DNA of 64,000 bases, taken from Polyangium sp. y55x31 (GTDB lineage: Bacteria > Myxococcota_A > Polyangia > Polyangiales > Polyangiaceae). Both the position numbers and the translations under genes were made by a program. Below, piece by piece: positions 8,199 to 18,009 of this stretch; position 1 is the stretch's first letter, and every line of letters starts with the position of its first letter. The stretch is taken from contig NZ_JARZHG010000036.1 of NCBI RefSeq assembly GCF_029946505.1, positions 1 through 64,000 of the forward strand, read 5' to 3'. The notes under the pieces are model-generated. The model did no database searches, was not told where the DNA came from, and saw only the letters and a program-made list of their open reading frames with translations.

Positions 8199-10103
8199 AT
8201 GGGCAAGATCATCGGCATCGATCTCGGCACGACGAACAGCGTTGTCGCGGTGATGGAGGGCAAGGAGCCCAAGGTCATCGTCAACGAGGAGGGCTCACGG
8301 ATCACGCCGTCGGTCGTCGCGTTCGACGACAAGGGCGAGGTGCTCGTCGGGCAGATCGCGAAGCGCCAGGCCGTCACGAACCCCCTCAACACGATCTACT
8401 CGGCCAAGCGCTTCGTGGGCCGCCGTTTCGAGGAGGTGACCGAAGAGGTCAAGCGCGTCCCGTACAAGGTCGTGAAGGGCAAGAACGGCGACGCCATCAT
8501 CGAGATCCGCGGCAAGCAAAACTCGCCGCCGGAGATCTCGGCGAAGGTTCTGCAGAAGCTGAAGAAGGCAGCAGAGGACTACCTCGGCGAGAAGGTGACC
8601 GAGGCGGTCATCACGGTCCCCGCGTACTTCAACGACTCGCAGCGCCAGGCGACGAAGGACGCCGGTCGTATCGCCGGCCTCGACGTCAAGCGCATCGTCA
8701 ACGAGCCGACCGCGGCCGCGCTCGCGTACGGTCTCGACAAGAAGAACGACGAGGTCATCGCGGTCTACGACTTCGGCGGCGGCACGTTCGACATCTCGAT
8801 CCTCGAGGTCGGCGACAACGTCGTGCAGGTCATCTCGACGAACGGCGACACGCACCTCGGCGGCGACGACGTCGACCACCTCGTGATGGATTGGCTGATC
8901 GCCGAGTTCAAGAAGGACACGGGCATCGACGTCTCGAACGACAAGATGGTCGTGCAGCGCCTGAAGGACGCGGCAGAGCAGGCGAAGATCGAGCTGTCGA
9001 ACGTGCAGGAGACGACGATCAACCTGCCGTTCCTCACGGCCGACGCGTCGGGCCCGAAGCACCTGCAGAAGCAGCTCAGCCGCGCGAAGCTCGAGCAGAT
9101 GATCCGGCCGCTCATCGAGCGGACGATGGAGCCCGTGCGCAAGGCGCTCGCGGACGCGAAGAAGACGCCGCAGCAGATCGACGAGGTCGTGCTCGTCGGC
9201 GGCTCGACGCGTATCCCGCTCGTGCAGGAGACGGTGAAGAAGTTCTTCGGCAAAGAGCCGCACAAGGGCGTGAACCCGGACGAGGTCGTGGCCGTCGGCG
9301 CCGCGGTGCAGGCGGGCGTGCTCTCCGGCGACGTGAAGGACCTCGTGCTGCTCGACGTCACGCCGCTCTCGCTCGGCGTCGAGACGCTCGGCGGCGTGAT
9401 GACGGTGATGATCCCGCGCAACACGACGATCCCGACGCAGAAGAAGGAGACGTTCTCGACCGCGACCGACAGCCAGCCCTCGGTCGAGGTGCACGTGCTG
9501 CAAGGCGAGCGCACCGAGGCGCGGTACAACCGCACGCTCGGCCGCTTCCACCTGGAAGGCATCATGCCAGCGCCGCGCGGCGTGCCGAAGATCGAGGTGA
9601 CGTTCGACATCGACGCGAACGGCATCCTCAGCGTGCACGCGAAGGACATGGCGACGGGCAAGGATCAGCGCATCACGATCACGGCCTCCGGCGGCCTCAA
9701 GGAGGACGAGATCCAGCGCATGGTCCGTGAGGCCTCCGAGCACGAGGCCGAGGACAAGCGTCGTCGCGAGGAGATCGAGCGGCGCAACAAGCTCGACAAC
9801 CTCTGCTACCAGATCGAGAAGACGGTTGCCGACAACAAGGAAAAGCTGCCCGAGAGCGACGTGTCCGCGCTGAACGGCATCGTGGCCGAGGCGCGCCAGG
9901 CGATCGAGAAGCAGGACGACGCGGCCGTGCAGGCCTCGCTCGAGAAGCTCGAGAAGGAGATGCACCGCATCGCGAGCGTGATGTACGAGAAGGCCGGTCC
10001 GCAGGCCGGTCCGCCGCCCGGCAACGGCGGCGCGCCGCCCCCGCCCGCCGGTGGCAAGGGCAAGGACGGCGTCATCGACGCGGAGTTCGAAGAGGGCTCC
10101 TGA
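8199..10103 (+). CDS. dnaK: Molecular chaperone DnaK (Hsp70)
   Basis: ATP-dependent cytosolic chaperone that binds exposed hydrophobic segments of client proteins. The ATG at 8199 gives [14 protein letters not shown], the phosphate-1 loop; [15 protein letters not shown] is the phosphate-2 loop, [11 protein letters not shown] the connecting motif and [12 protein letters not shown] the adenosine motif. The linker [11 protein letters not shown] leads to the substrate domain, and the tail ends [13 protein letters not shown], a typical DnaK end. The length of 634 residues is standard. An earlier in-frame ATG at 8169 is not used: GGAGG at 8184-8188 suits only 8199. No grpE or dnaJ lies next to it. 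Myxobacteria often have several dnaK copies, so this need not be the main one. Confidence 0.96.
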   Translation: MGKIIGIDLGTTNSVVAVMEGKEPKVIVNEEGSRITPSVVAFDDKGEVLVGQIAKRQAVTNPLNTIYSAKRFVGRRFEEVTEEVKRVPYKVVKGKNGDAIIEIRGKQNSPPEISAKVLQKLKKAAEDYLGEKVTEAVITVPAYFNDSQRQATKDAGRIAGLDVKRIVNEPTAAALAYGLDKKNDEVIAVYDFGGGTFDISILEVGDNVVQVISTNGDTHLGGDDVDHLVMDWLIAEFKKDTGIDVSNDKMVVQRLKDAAEQAKIELSNVQETTINLPFLTADASGPKHLQKQLSRAKLEQMIRPLIERTMEPVRKALADAKKTPQQIDEVVLVGGSTRIPLVQETVKKFFGKEPHKGVNPDEVVAVGAAVQAGVLSGDVKDLVLLDVTPLSLGVETLGGVMTVMIPRNTTIPTQKKETFSTATDSQPSVEVHVLQGERTEARYNRTLGRFHLEGIMPAPRGVPKIEVTFDIDANGILSVHAKDMATGKDQRITITASGGLKEDEIQRMVREASEHEAEDKRRREEIERRNKLDNLCYQIEKTVADNKEKLPESDVSALNGIVAEARQAIEKQDDAAVQASLEKLEKEMHRIASVMYEKAGPQAGPPPGNGGAPPPPAGGKGKDGVIDAEFEEGS

Positions 10104-10119
10104 TCCGTAAAAACGAGGA

Positions 10120-10143
10120 CGCCCCGGCACATGCGCCGGGGCG
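10120..10143. terminator. Hairpin just after dnaK
   Basis: CGCCCCGGC (10120-10128) pairs with GCCGGGGCG (10135-10143) around a 6-nt loop, 17 bp after the dnaK stop and followed by GTTCC. It lacks a clean T-run, so it probably works with the next hairpin. Confidence 0.6.
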
Positions 10144-10153
10144 TTCCTGAAGG

Positions 10154-10192
10154 AAAAACCCCGCGCTGCGACCAGCAGCCCGCGGGGTTTTT
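10154..10192. terminator. Bidirectional Rho-independent terminator between dnaK and the convergent kinase gene
   Basis: AAAAACCCCGCG (10154-10165) and CGCGGGGTTTTT (10181-10192) form a 12-bp stem. The A-run and T-run at its edges let it end transcripts from both dnaK (plus) and the convergent kinase gene (minus). Confidence 0.85.
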
Positions 10193-10203
10193 CTTTTTCG
10201 AGT

Positions 10204-12081
<1,878 letters not shown>

Positions 12082-12133
12082 CAGGAACCCACAGAGTACG
12101 TGGCGCCCGGGGCAGATGTCGAGAGCGCGGCGT

Positions 12134-12556
12134 TCACCCCGCGGTCTCCTTCATGAGATCACGCCACGCTTCGTACGTGAGCTCGGGGTAGATGTAATCT
12201 CCCTCGAAGTTCGTGTGGTGCAGCATGCGGCGCGCCACGTCGAAGATGAGCTGGCTCACGTCGTCACCGGGCCTCGCGGCGGAGAGCTTCTCGGCGTCCT
12301 CGCGGATCATCGCGTGGTGACGCAGCGCGACTTGCACTTCGGCGCCGAGGCCGCGGCGGTCGAGCTGCGGGAAGACGGCGCGCTCCTCGTACGCCATGTG
12401 CCGCTCCATCGGGCCCTTGAGGAAGGCGACGAGGCTCTGGCGCTCCGCGGAGGCCGCCTCGCGCGACTCCTGGGAGACCTTCATCAGCTTGCTCGCCATC
12501 TCGCGCGCGCGGTCTTCTTCCTCGAAGAGCGTCGCGAGCATGCGGTCGTATTCCAT
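12134..12556 (-). CDS. Hemerythrin/HHE-like four-helix protein
   Basis: A 140-residue, all-helical protein with the metal-ligand pattern of HHE cation-binding domains: HMAYEERAVFP (His53, Glu57), RHHAMIRED, and HHTNFEGDYIYPEL near the end. These families bind a di-iron site used for O2, NO or iron sensing. The first helix, which normally gives a His ligand (EHxxI), reads ATLFEEEDRAREM, so that His is replaced by acidic residues and the site may be altered. It starts 52 bp upstream of the kinase gene on the same strand and may be co-transcribed with it. Confidence 0.75.
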   Translation of the reverse strand: MEYDRMLATLFEEEDRAREMASKLMKVSQESREAASAERQSLVAFLKGPMERHMAYEERAVFPQLDRRGLGAEVQVALRHHAMIREDAEKLSAARPGDDVSQLIFDVARRMLHHTNFEGDYIYPELTYEAWRDLMKETAG

Positions 12557-12622
12557 GTCGACTCCCTGGACTAAATCAATTTGCCGCGAGGGTCGAGAGG
12601 CGATTCCGAAAGCCGACGTGTT

Positions 12623-13108
12623 CTAGTCCTCGGCCTCACGAGCCGCGTTTTTCTTCTTTTCCTCGGCCTCGGCGCGGGAGCGGGCGATCGCGGCCAGGCG
12701 GCTCGTGACGCCGTGCGCGACCATCGTGAGGACTTGCTTTTCGAGGGCGCGCGGGTCGTTCGGGTCGCCGCCGAAGGAGATGCGGCTCTTCGCGCTGGCC
12801 CCGCCCTCGACGCGGCCGATGACGGTGCAGCGGATGCGCAGGACGTCGCCCCTCTTCTCGACGACGTACTCCGTGATCTTGGCGCGGAGCGCGACCTTGC
12901 CGGATTTGCCGAAATCGGCCTTGCGGCTGGCCTCTTTGAGGAGGCCGCGCAGGGTGCGGGCGATCCGGTCGCCGTCTTTTCCTTCCGGGGCGTCGACGCG
13001 GGTCCACTCCACGGTGGCCTTGCCACGCGCAAACGCGCTCGAAGCGGGCGCGAGCGAGGCGGTCAAGGCGAGCGCGAAGGCGGCGATCAAACGAGAGACG
13101 CGGCGCAT
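12623..13108 (-). CDS. Small secreted protein of unknown function
   Basis: The ATG at 13108 gives a clear signal peptide, MRRVSRLIAAFALALTASLAPASSAFA, followed by a 134-residue mature protein. The reading frame stays open to 13876, but that part is antisense to the divergent transglutaminase gene. The mature part contains RIARTLRGLLKEA, KITEYVVEKRGDVLRIRCTV and KSRISFGGDPNDPRALEKQV, resembling the small periplasmic proteins of myxobacteria that hold a GNA1162/LppX-type alpha-beta fold, but I cannot name a family. The C-terminus is a charged helix (RAEAEEKKKNAAREAED). It is divergent from the 13203 gene. Confidence 0.65.
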   Translation of the reverse strand: MRRVSRLIAAFALALTASLAPASSAFARGKATVEWTRVDAPEGKDGDRIARTLRGLLKEASRKADFGKSGKVALRAKITEYVVEKRGDVLRIRCTVIGRVEGGASAKSRISFGGDPNDPRALEKQVLTMVAHGVTSRLAAIARSRAEAEEKKKNAAREAED

Positions 13109-13202
13109 GCGCGGGAGGGTAGAGGCGCGCGGCGAGGTGGGCCAAGAACCGGACCGAGGGGCTCGCTCCCCCGAACGGGCCGCGCTATCCATCGAGGTAC
13201 CC

Positions 13203-16200
13203 ATGGAAAGGTCTTCGATCGCGCAGGCCATCGGCGAGGGAACACGACGTCTGCGCGCGGGGGCGTCGTGGAGGCGGGGCATCGCGTGGGTGATCACGCT
13301 GGGGCTCGTCTCGGGCACGGCGCTCGCGCAATCGCCCGGGAAAAAGGCCGATCCAGGCGGGGCGAAGAAGCCCGCCGCGGGCGCACCGGGCGCGGCGGGG
13401 AAGGGACAAACCGCGAAGGACAAGGCGCCCGCGAAATCGGAGCCGGCGAAGGACAAGGCCGCGGCGGCGCAACCGCTGCCGAAGGCGCCTTCGCGGTGGA
13501 CGGCGGCGCAGCCGGATCCGATGGTGGATCTCGCGATCCAGCGCGCGACGGCGGGCGGGCCGGATGCGCTCGCGGGGCTGCTCGTGGCGACGACGCTGGA
13601 CGAGCGCGCGACGTTCGGAAAAGTGCGCGGAGCGCTGCGCACGGTGGCCACGACGAAGTCGCCGGTCGCGGGGGATGCGCGGGCGCTCGCGGCGTGGCTG
13701 ACGCCGGCTCCGACGGGGCCTGCGTGGGCTTCGTCGAAGACGATTTCGTACGACGTCGCGCCCGACACGACTGGGCTCGTGCGGTCCTTCGCGATCCTCG
13801 GTCCGTTCCAGGACAAGGGCGAAGGGATTCGCGACAAGGAAGGTCCGGAGGCGCCGGGGCAGAAGTTCAACGACACGTCGGCGCGGTACTCGTGGGGCGT
13901 CTACGACGTCGCGTGGCGGCGCATCCTGCCGCAGTCGTCGACGTGGCGCGGCGTTCCGCTCGATCTCTACGTGCACCCGCGCGCCGAGAGCTGCACGTAT
14001 CTCGCGTCGAAGGTCGTCTTCGCGAACCCGCCCGCGGGCCAGGCGCAGAAGCCCGTGCTCGTGCACGTGGCGTCGACGGGCAAGGTGCGTCTGCTCTGGG
14101 ACGGCGCCGATGTCGCGATGAGCGAGGAGGTGCATCCGCGCCTCGTGCTGGATCGGCTGGCCGCGCGGATCGAGCCGACGCCGGGGCCGCACCTCGTCGC
14201 GGTGAAGGTCTGCTCGGGCGCGACCTCGGACGAGGGGCGCGTGCGCTTGCGGTTCACGGATGAAGCGGGCGCGATGATCACGGTGTCGTCGTCGTCGGAC
14301 ATCACGAGCGTGGTGCTGCCCGCGGCCGCGGAGAAGAAGCAGGGCAAGGCGGATCCGGCGAAGGACGCGCGTGTCGCAGCGGAGATCAAACCGCCAAAAG
14401 GGGTCACGCGTGTAAAGACGCAGCTCGAAGTGGGCCTCGACGTGGGCGCGAATCCGAGCCCGGATTCCGCGCTGCGGGCGGCGATCCTGCGGACGCTCGG
14501 GGGCGCGGAGGACGCGCGTTCGCCGCGCGCGCCGGGGCTGCTCGAAGCAGCCTTGCGAGGCAAGGACACGCCGCCCGATGTGCTCGCGCTCGCGGGGTAC
14601 GTCTCGCCGTTCGGCGCGGAGCGGAGCGAGCGGCTGAACCTCGCGTTCGAGCGCGGCAAGGCGGCGAACGACGAGGCGACGGCGGCGTTCGCGCAGCGGC
14701 GGCTCTTCGAATCGTCGCTCGCGGCGCGTTATCCCGACTGGGCGATCGCGCGCGTCCGCGAGGCGCCGCTCGCGACGGCGACGGACCTCGAAGCGCGGCT
14801 GCTCAAGATCGCGGGGCGCTCGCAGATGGGCGCGCAGGGCGCGTACCGGGCGCATCGCGACGAGCTCATGGCGATGACGGGCGAGGAGCGCGGGCGCGCG
14901 CCGACGGCCGTGTGGGCCGAGCTCTCCTCGGTGACGCGCGCCGATCCGCAGACGGCGCTCCTCGCGGCGCGCAAGCTCGTCGAGCAACGCGCGGGCGCGC
15001 GGGACAGCCGCTACGTATCGGCGTTCCGGGTGCAGGGCGGCGCGGAGCTCGAGCGGGCCGCGGCCGAGAGCCTTCCGCATCAGCGATCGGCCGACGAGCT
15101 CGTGGCGATCGGGCGGCAGCTCCTCGACGCGGGCAGGAACGCGTGGGCGCGCGAGGTGTTTTATGTGGCGACCTTGCTCTCGCCGAACAAGGCGTCGGCG
15201 TTCGACGGCCTCGCGGCCGCGCGCAAGGCGGTGCTCGCGGACGAGCTTCGGCAGGGCAAACCGCCGTCGGAGCCGGCGGAGCGCGTGACCGAGGCGCTCA
15301 CGCGCGCGCTCGCGCTCGAACCGACGGATCAGCAACGCAAGGCGGAGATCGCGCTCCGCACGCGCACGCCGCAGGGCAAGACGGCGATGCCCGACGAGCA
15401 GGCGATCGTGCAGCCGAGCGTCTTTCTCGCGCGGGCCAAGGCGAACCCGGCGAAGAAGGGCGAGGTCTTCGATCGGCAGCTCCACTGGACGCGTGTCGTG
15501 ACGTACCACCCGGATCGACGCGTCTCGCAGCTCATGCATTACGCGCGCGAGATCGTGGTCGAGCCGCGCACGGAGATGGACCTCTACGAGCCGGACATCC
15601 CGGCCGAGGGCGATCGCACGGAGCTGCTCTTCGCGCGCGTGCACAGGAAGGACGGCTCGATCGCGCTGCCCGAAGAGCAAGGCGGCGGCGGGCGCGGCGC
15701 GTACGTGCGCTGGCCGAAGCTCGGGGCGGGCGACGTCGTGGAGATCGCGGTGCGCTCGTGGACGCGTGATCCCGTGGGCCGTCGCGGCGACGCGCCGTTC
15801 TACTTCATCGACTACGTGGGCTCGATGGATACGCGGCCGATCCTGTTCAACGAGGTCATCGTGGACTCGCCCGCGGCCTCGCCGCTCGCCGTCGACGTGA
15901 TCAACGGCAAGGCCGATCGACAGGAGACGAAGACCGTCGGTGATCGCGTGATCCAGCGGTTCGTCTGGGACAACCCGACGAACGTGCGTGACGAGCCGCT
16001 CGCGCCGCCGATCGCGGAGACGGTGCCGGTCGTGGTGGGCTCGACGTTCGCGGGCTGGGGCGATTTCCGCACCTGGTACAAGAGCGCGGTCGAGGGTTTT
16101 TCCACGCCCGACGAGCGCATCAAGGAGCTCGCGGCCGAGCTCACGAAGGGCAAGAAGACACGCGACGAGAAGATCCGCGCGGTCTTCGACTACGTCGCCG

Positions 16201-17291
16201 ACTCGATCCGGTACGTGAACTACGTCTCGGGCGAGGCGTGGCTGCCGAACCGCCCGCAGATCTCGCTCGCGAGGAAACAAGGCGACTGCGACGACAAGGC
16301 GATGCTGCTCATCACGCTGCTCAAGGCGATCGGCATCGAGGCGACCGAGGTGCTCGTGCAGACGCGTTACACGGGGCAGTCGATGCTCCTGCGCAGCGAG
16401 AAGGTGGCGGTGCCGATGTTCGATCACGGCATCGCGTACCTGCCCGCGAAGGACGGCGCGCCGGCGATGTGGCTCGACGCGACGAGCCCGCAGAGCCGCC
16501 TCGGACCGCTGCCGGCGATGGATGCGCGCACGCTCGCGTTCTTCATCGACGACGGCCCCGCGAAGATGATCGAGACGCCCGCGAGCTCGCCCGACGATCA
16601 CGGCATCGACGCCGAGTGGCGGATCGAGCTCGACGTGAGCGGCCGCGGCAAGCTCACCGCGAACGAGCGGCACGTCGGCGACGCGGCCTTCGAGGCGCGC
16701 ACGAACCTCGTCGAGCCCGACGCGCGCAAGCAATGGGCCGAGACGTACCTGACGGGCAAGTGGGTGCCCGGCGTGGAGCTCAAGGGCGAGGTCGGCTTCG
16801 ACGGCGCGTTGCCCGGCGGCGCGGCGAAGCTCTCGTACGAGGCGACGAGCCAGGGCATCGCGCGGCGCGAAGGCAATGAGCTCGTGGTGCCGGTGAGCGA
16901 CACGGCGACGCTCACGTCGCAGCTCGCGCCGCTCTCGTCACGCACGCTTCCCGTCGTGCTGCCGCCGTTCCTCGCGCCGCGGCACGAGACGCGCGCGATC
17001 ACGATCGTGCCGCCCGAGGGCTACGTCTTCGCGGAGCTGCCGCCGGGCGGCGAGGAGGCGGGTGGTGAGTTCGGGCGCGCGAAGATCGAGTTTTCCCCGG
17101 GCGAGGGCGGCGCGGTCGTCGTGAAGCGCACGCTCGTGTTCGACATGTCGACGATCCCGGTCGACAAGTACACGAAGTGGCGCGCGTGGCTGCAGCGGGT
17201 CGATGGGCTCATGCACCGGCTCGTGCGGCTCGTGCCCGGAGACGCGAGCAAGACGGCGCCGCAGAAGACCGCGGAGAAGGCGTCACGATGA
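13203..17291 (+). CDS. Large secreted DUF3857/transglutaminase-like protein
   Basis: The 1362-residue protein starts at the ATG at 13203 and has a signal-like segment WVITLGLVSGTALAQ. A Lys/Ala/Pro-rich linker and a long helical-repeat region follow. A DUF3857-type beta domain begins near VFDRQLHWTRVVTYHPD (about residue 755), and a transglutaminase-like cysteine-protease fold follows, with Cys1029 in KQGDCDDKAMLL, His1075 in MFDHGIAYLP and Asp1092 in MWLDATS, a full catalytic triad. A C-terminal beta domain completes it. Proteins of this architecture occur in Bacteroidetes and myxobacteria; their substrates are unknown. The stop overlaps the next start (ATGA). A paralogue without the triad lies at 32478-36272. 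Confidence 0.8.
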   Translation: MERSSIAQAIGEGTRRLRAGASWRRGIAWVITLGLVSGTALAQSPGKKADPGGAKKPAAGAPGAAGKGQTAKDKAPAKSEPAKDKAAAAQPLPKAPSRWTAAQPDPMVDLAIQRATAGGPDALAGLLVATTLDERATFGKVRGALRTVATTKSPVAGDARALAAWLTPAPTGPAWASSKTISYDVAPDTTGLVRSFAILGPFQDKGEGIRDKEGPEAPGQKFNDTSARYSWGVYDVAWRRILPQSSTWRGVPLDLYVHPRAESCTYLASKVVFANPPAGQAQKPVLVHVASTGKVRLLWDGADVAMSEEVHPRLVLDRLAARIEPTPGPHLVAVKVCSGATSDEGRVRLRFTDEAGAMITVSSSSDITSVVLPAAAEKKQGKADPAKDARVAAEIKPPKGVTRVKTQLEVGLDVGANPSPDSALRAAILRTLGGAEDARSPRAPGLLEAALRGKDTPPDVLALAGYVSPFGAERSERLNLAFERGKAANDEATAAFAQRRLFESSLAARYPDWAIARVREAPLATATDLEARLLKIAGRSQMGAQGAYRAHRDELMAMTGEERGRAPTAVWAELSSVTRADPQTALLAARKLVEQRAGARDSRYVSAFRVQGGAELERAAAESLPHQRSADELVAIGRQLLDAGRNAWAREVFYVATLLSPNKASAFDGLAAARKAVLADELRQGKPPSEPAERVTEALTRALALEPTDQQRKAEIALRTRTPQGKTAMPDEQAIVQPSVFLARAKANPAKKGEVFDRQLHWTRVVTYHPDRRVSQLMHYAREIVVEPRTEMDLYEPDIPAEGDRTELLFARVHRKDGSIALPEEQGGGGRGAYVRWPKLGAGDVVEIAVRSWTRDPVGRRGDAPFYFIDYVGSMDTRPILFNEVIVDSPAASPLAVDVINGKADRQETKTVGDRVIQRFVWDNPTNVRDEPLAPPIAETVPVVVGSTFAGWGDFRTWYKSAVEGFSTPDERIKELAAELTKGKKTRDEKIRAVFDYVADSIRYVNYVSGEAWLPNRPQISLARKQGDCDDKAMLLITLLKAIGIEATEVLVQTRYTGQSMLLRSEKVAVPMFDHGIAYLPAKDGAPAMWLDATSPQSRLGPLPAMDARTLAFFIDDGPAKMIETPASSPDDHGIDAEWRIELDVSGRGKLTANERHVGDAAFEARTNLVEPDARKQWAETYLTGKWVPGVELKGEVGFDGALPGGAAKLSYEATSQGIARREGNELVVPVSDTATLTSQLAPLSSRTLPVVLPPFLAPRHETRAITIVPPEGYVFAELPPGGEEAGGEFGRAKIEFSPGEGGAVVVKRTLVFDMSTIPVDKYTKWRAWLQRVDGLMHRLVRLVPGDASKTAPQKTAEKASR

Positions 17292-17905
17292 GCGGCGAGG
17301 GGGGCGTGGACGCGATCGCGAACGTCCTCGGGGCGTGGTTCGGCCCGGACGCGGACGAAGCCATGATCGTGCAGCGGCAGCACGCGTTGTGGTTTGGTCG
17401 GAGCGACGCGACCGATCGATTCCTGCGCGAGACGTTCGGCGATCTCGTCGTGCGTGCCCTGCGCGGCGAGCTCGCTTCGTGGGGGGAAACGCAGCGCGGC
17501 CGGATCGCGCTCCTCGTGGTTTGTGATCAGCTCACGCGGAACATCTTTCGCGGCACGCCGCGCGCGTTCGAGGGTGATCCCATCGCGCTCGCGACGGCGC
17601 GGGGGATGATCACGGCGGACGAGGATCTCGCGCTCCGGCCCGTCGAGCGGCTCTTCGTGTACTTGCCGCTCGAACACGCCGAGGACCTCGCCGTGCAGGA
17701 GCTCGTGGTCGCGCGGTTCGAAAAACTCCTCGACGTCGTGACCGGGCAGGCGCGGGGCGCCTTCGCGTCGTTCTTCGATTACGCCGTGCGCCATCGCGAC
17801 ATCATCCAGCGCTTCGGCCGCTTCCCGCACCGCAACGTGATCCTCGGGCGCGCCTCGACCGACGAGGAGATCGCGTTCCTGAAGGAGCCCTTCTCGTCGT
17901 TTTGA
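17288..17905 (+). CDS. DUF924 family protein
   Basis: The ATG at 17288 overlaps the upstream stop by 4 bp and yields 205 residues. Family marks are VLGAWFGPD, a WFG(R/K) motif (ALWFGRSDATDRFLRE), LLVVCDQLTRNIFRGTPRAF, RLFVYLPLEHAEDL and the end RFGRFPHRNVILGR. DUF924 proteins are soluble, TPR-like all-helical proteins with no proven activity. Family assignment is firm. The overlap suggests co-translation with the transglutaminase-like protein, but since that one is exported, a direct link is unlikely. Confidence 0.9.
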   Translation: MSGEGGVDAIANVLGAWFGPDADEAMIVQRQHALWFGRSDATDRFLRETFGDLVVRALRGELASWGETQRGRIALLVVCDQLTRNIFRGTPRAFEGDPIALATARGMITADEDLALRPVERLFVYLPLEHAEDLAVQELVVARFEKLLDVVTGQARGAFASFFDYAVRHRDIIQRFGRFPHRNVILGRASTDEEIAFLKEPFSSF

Positions 17906-18009
17906 GCCCAAACGATCGCCGCGCGCTGCCTTGGGGGCTTCACAAGGCCGTCACCGAAACGTAAGAGATATCCATGGAGGTGGGTCATCCCGCCTCGCGA
18001 GGAGGTCTC

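Noticed and set aside
13185-16733. A 1182-codon minus-strand open frame
   Set aside because: Fully antisense to the transglutaminase-like gene, with an Arg-rich, domain-free product.
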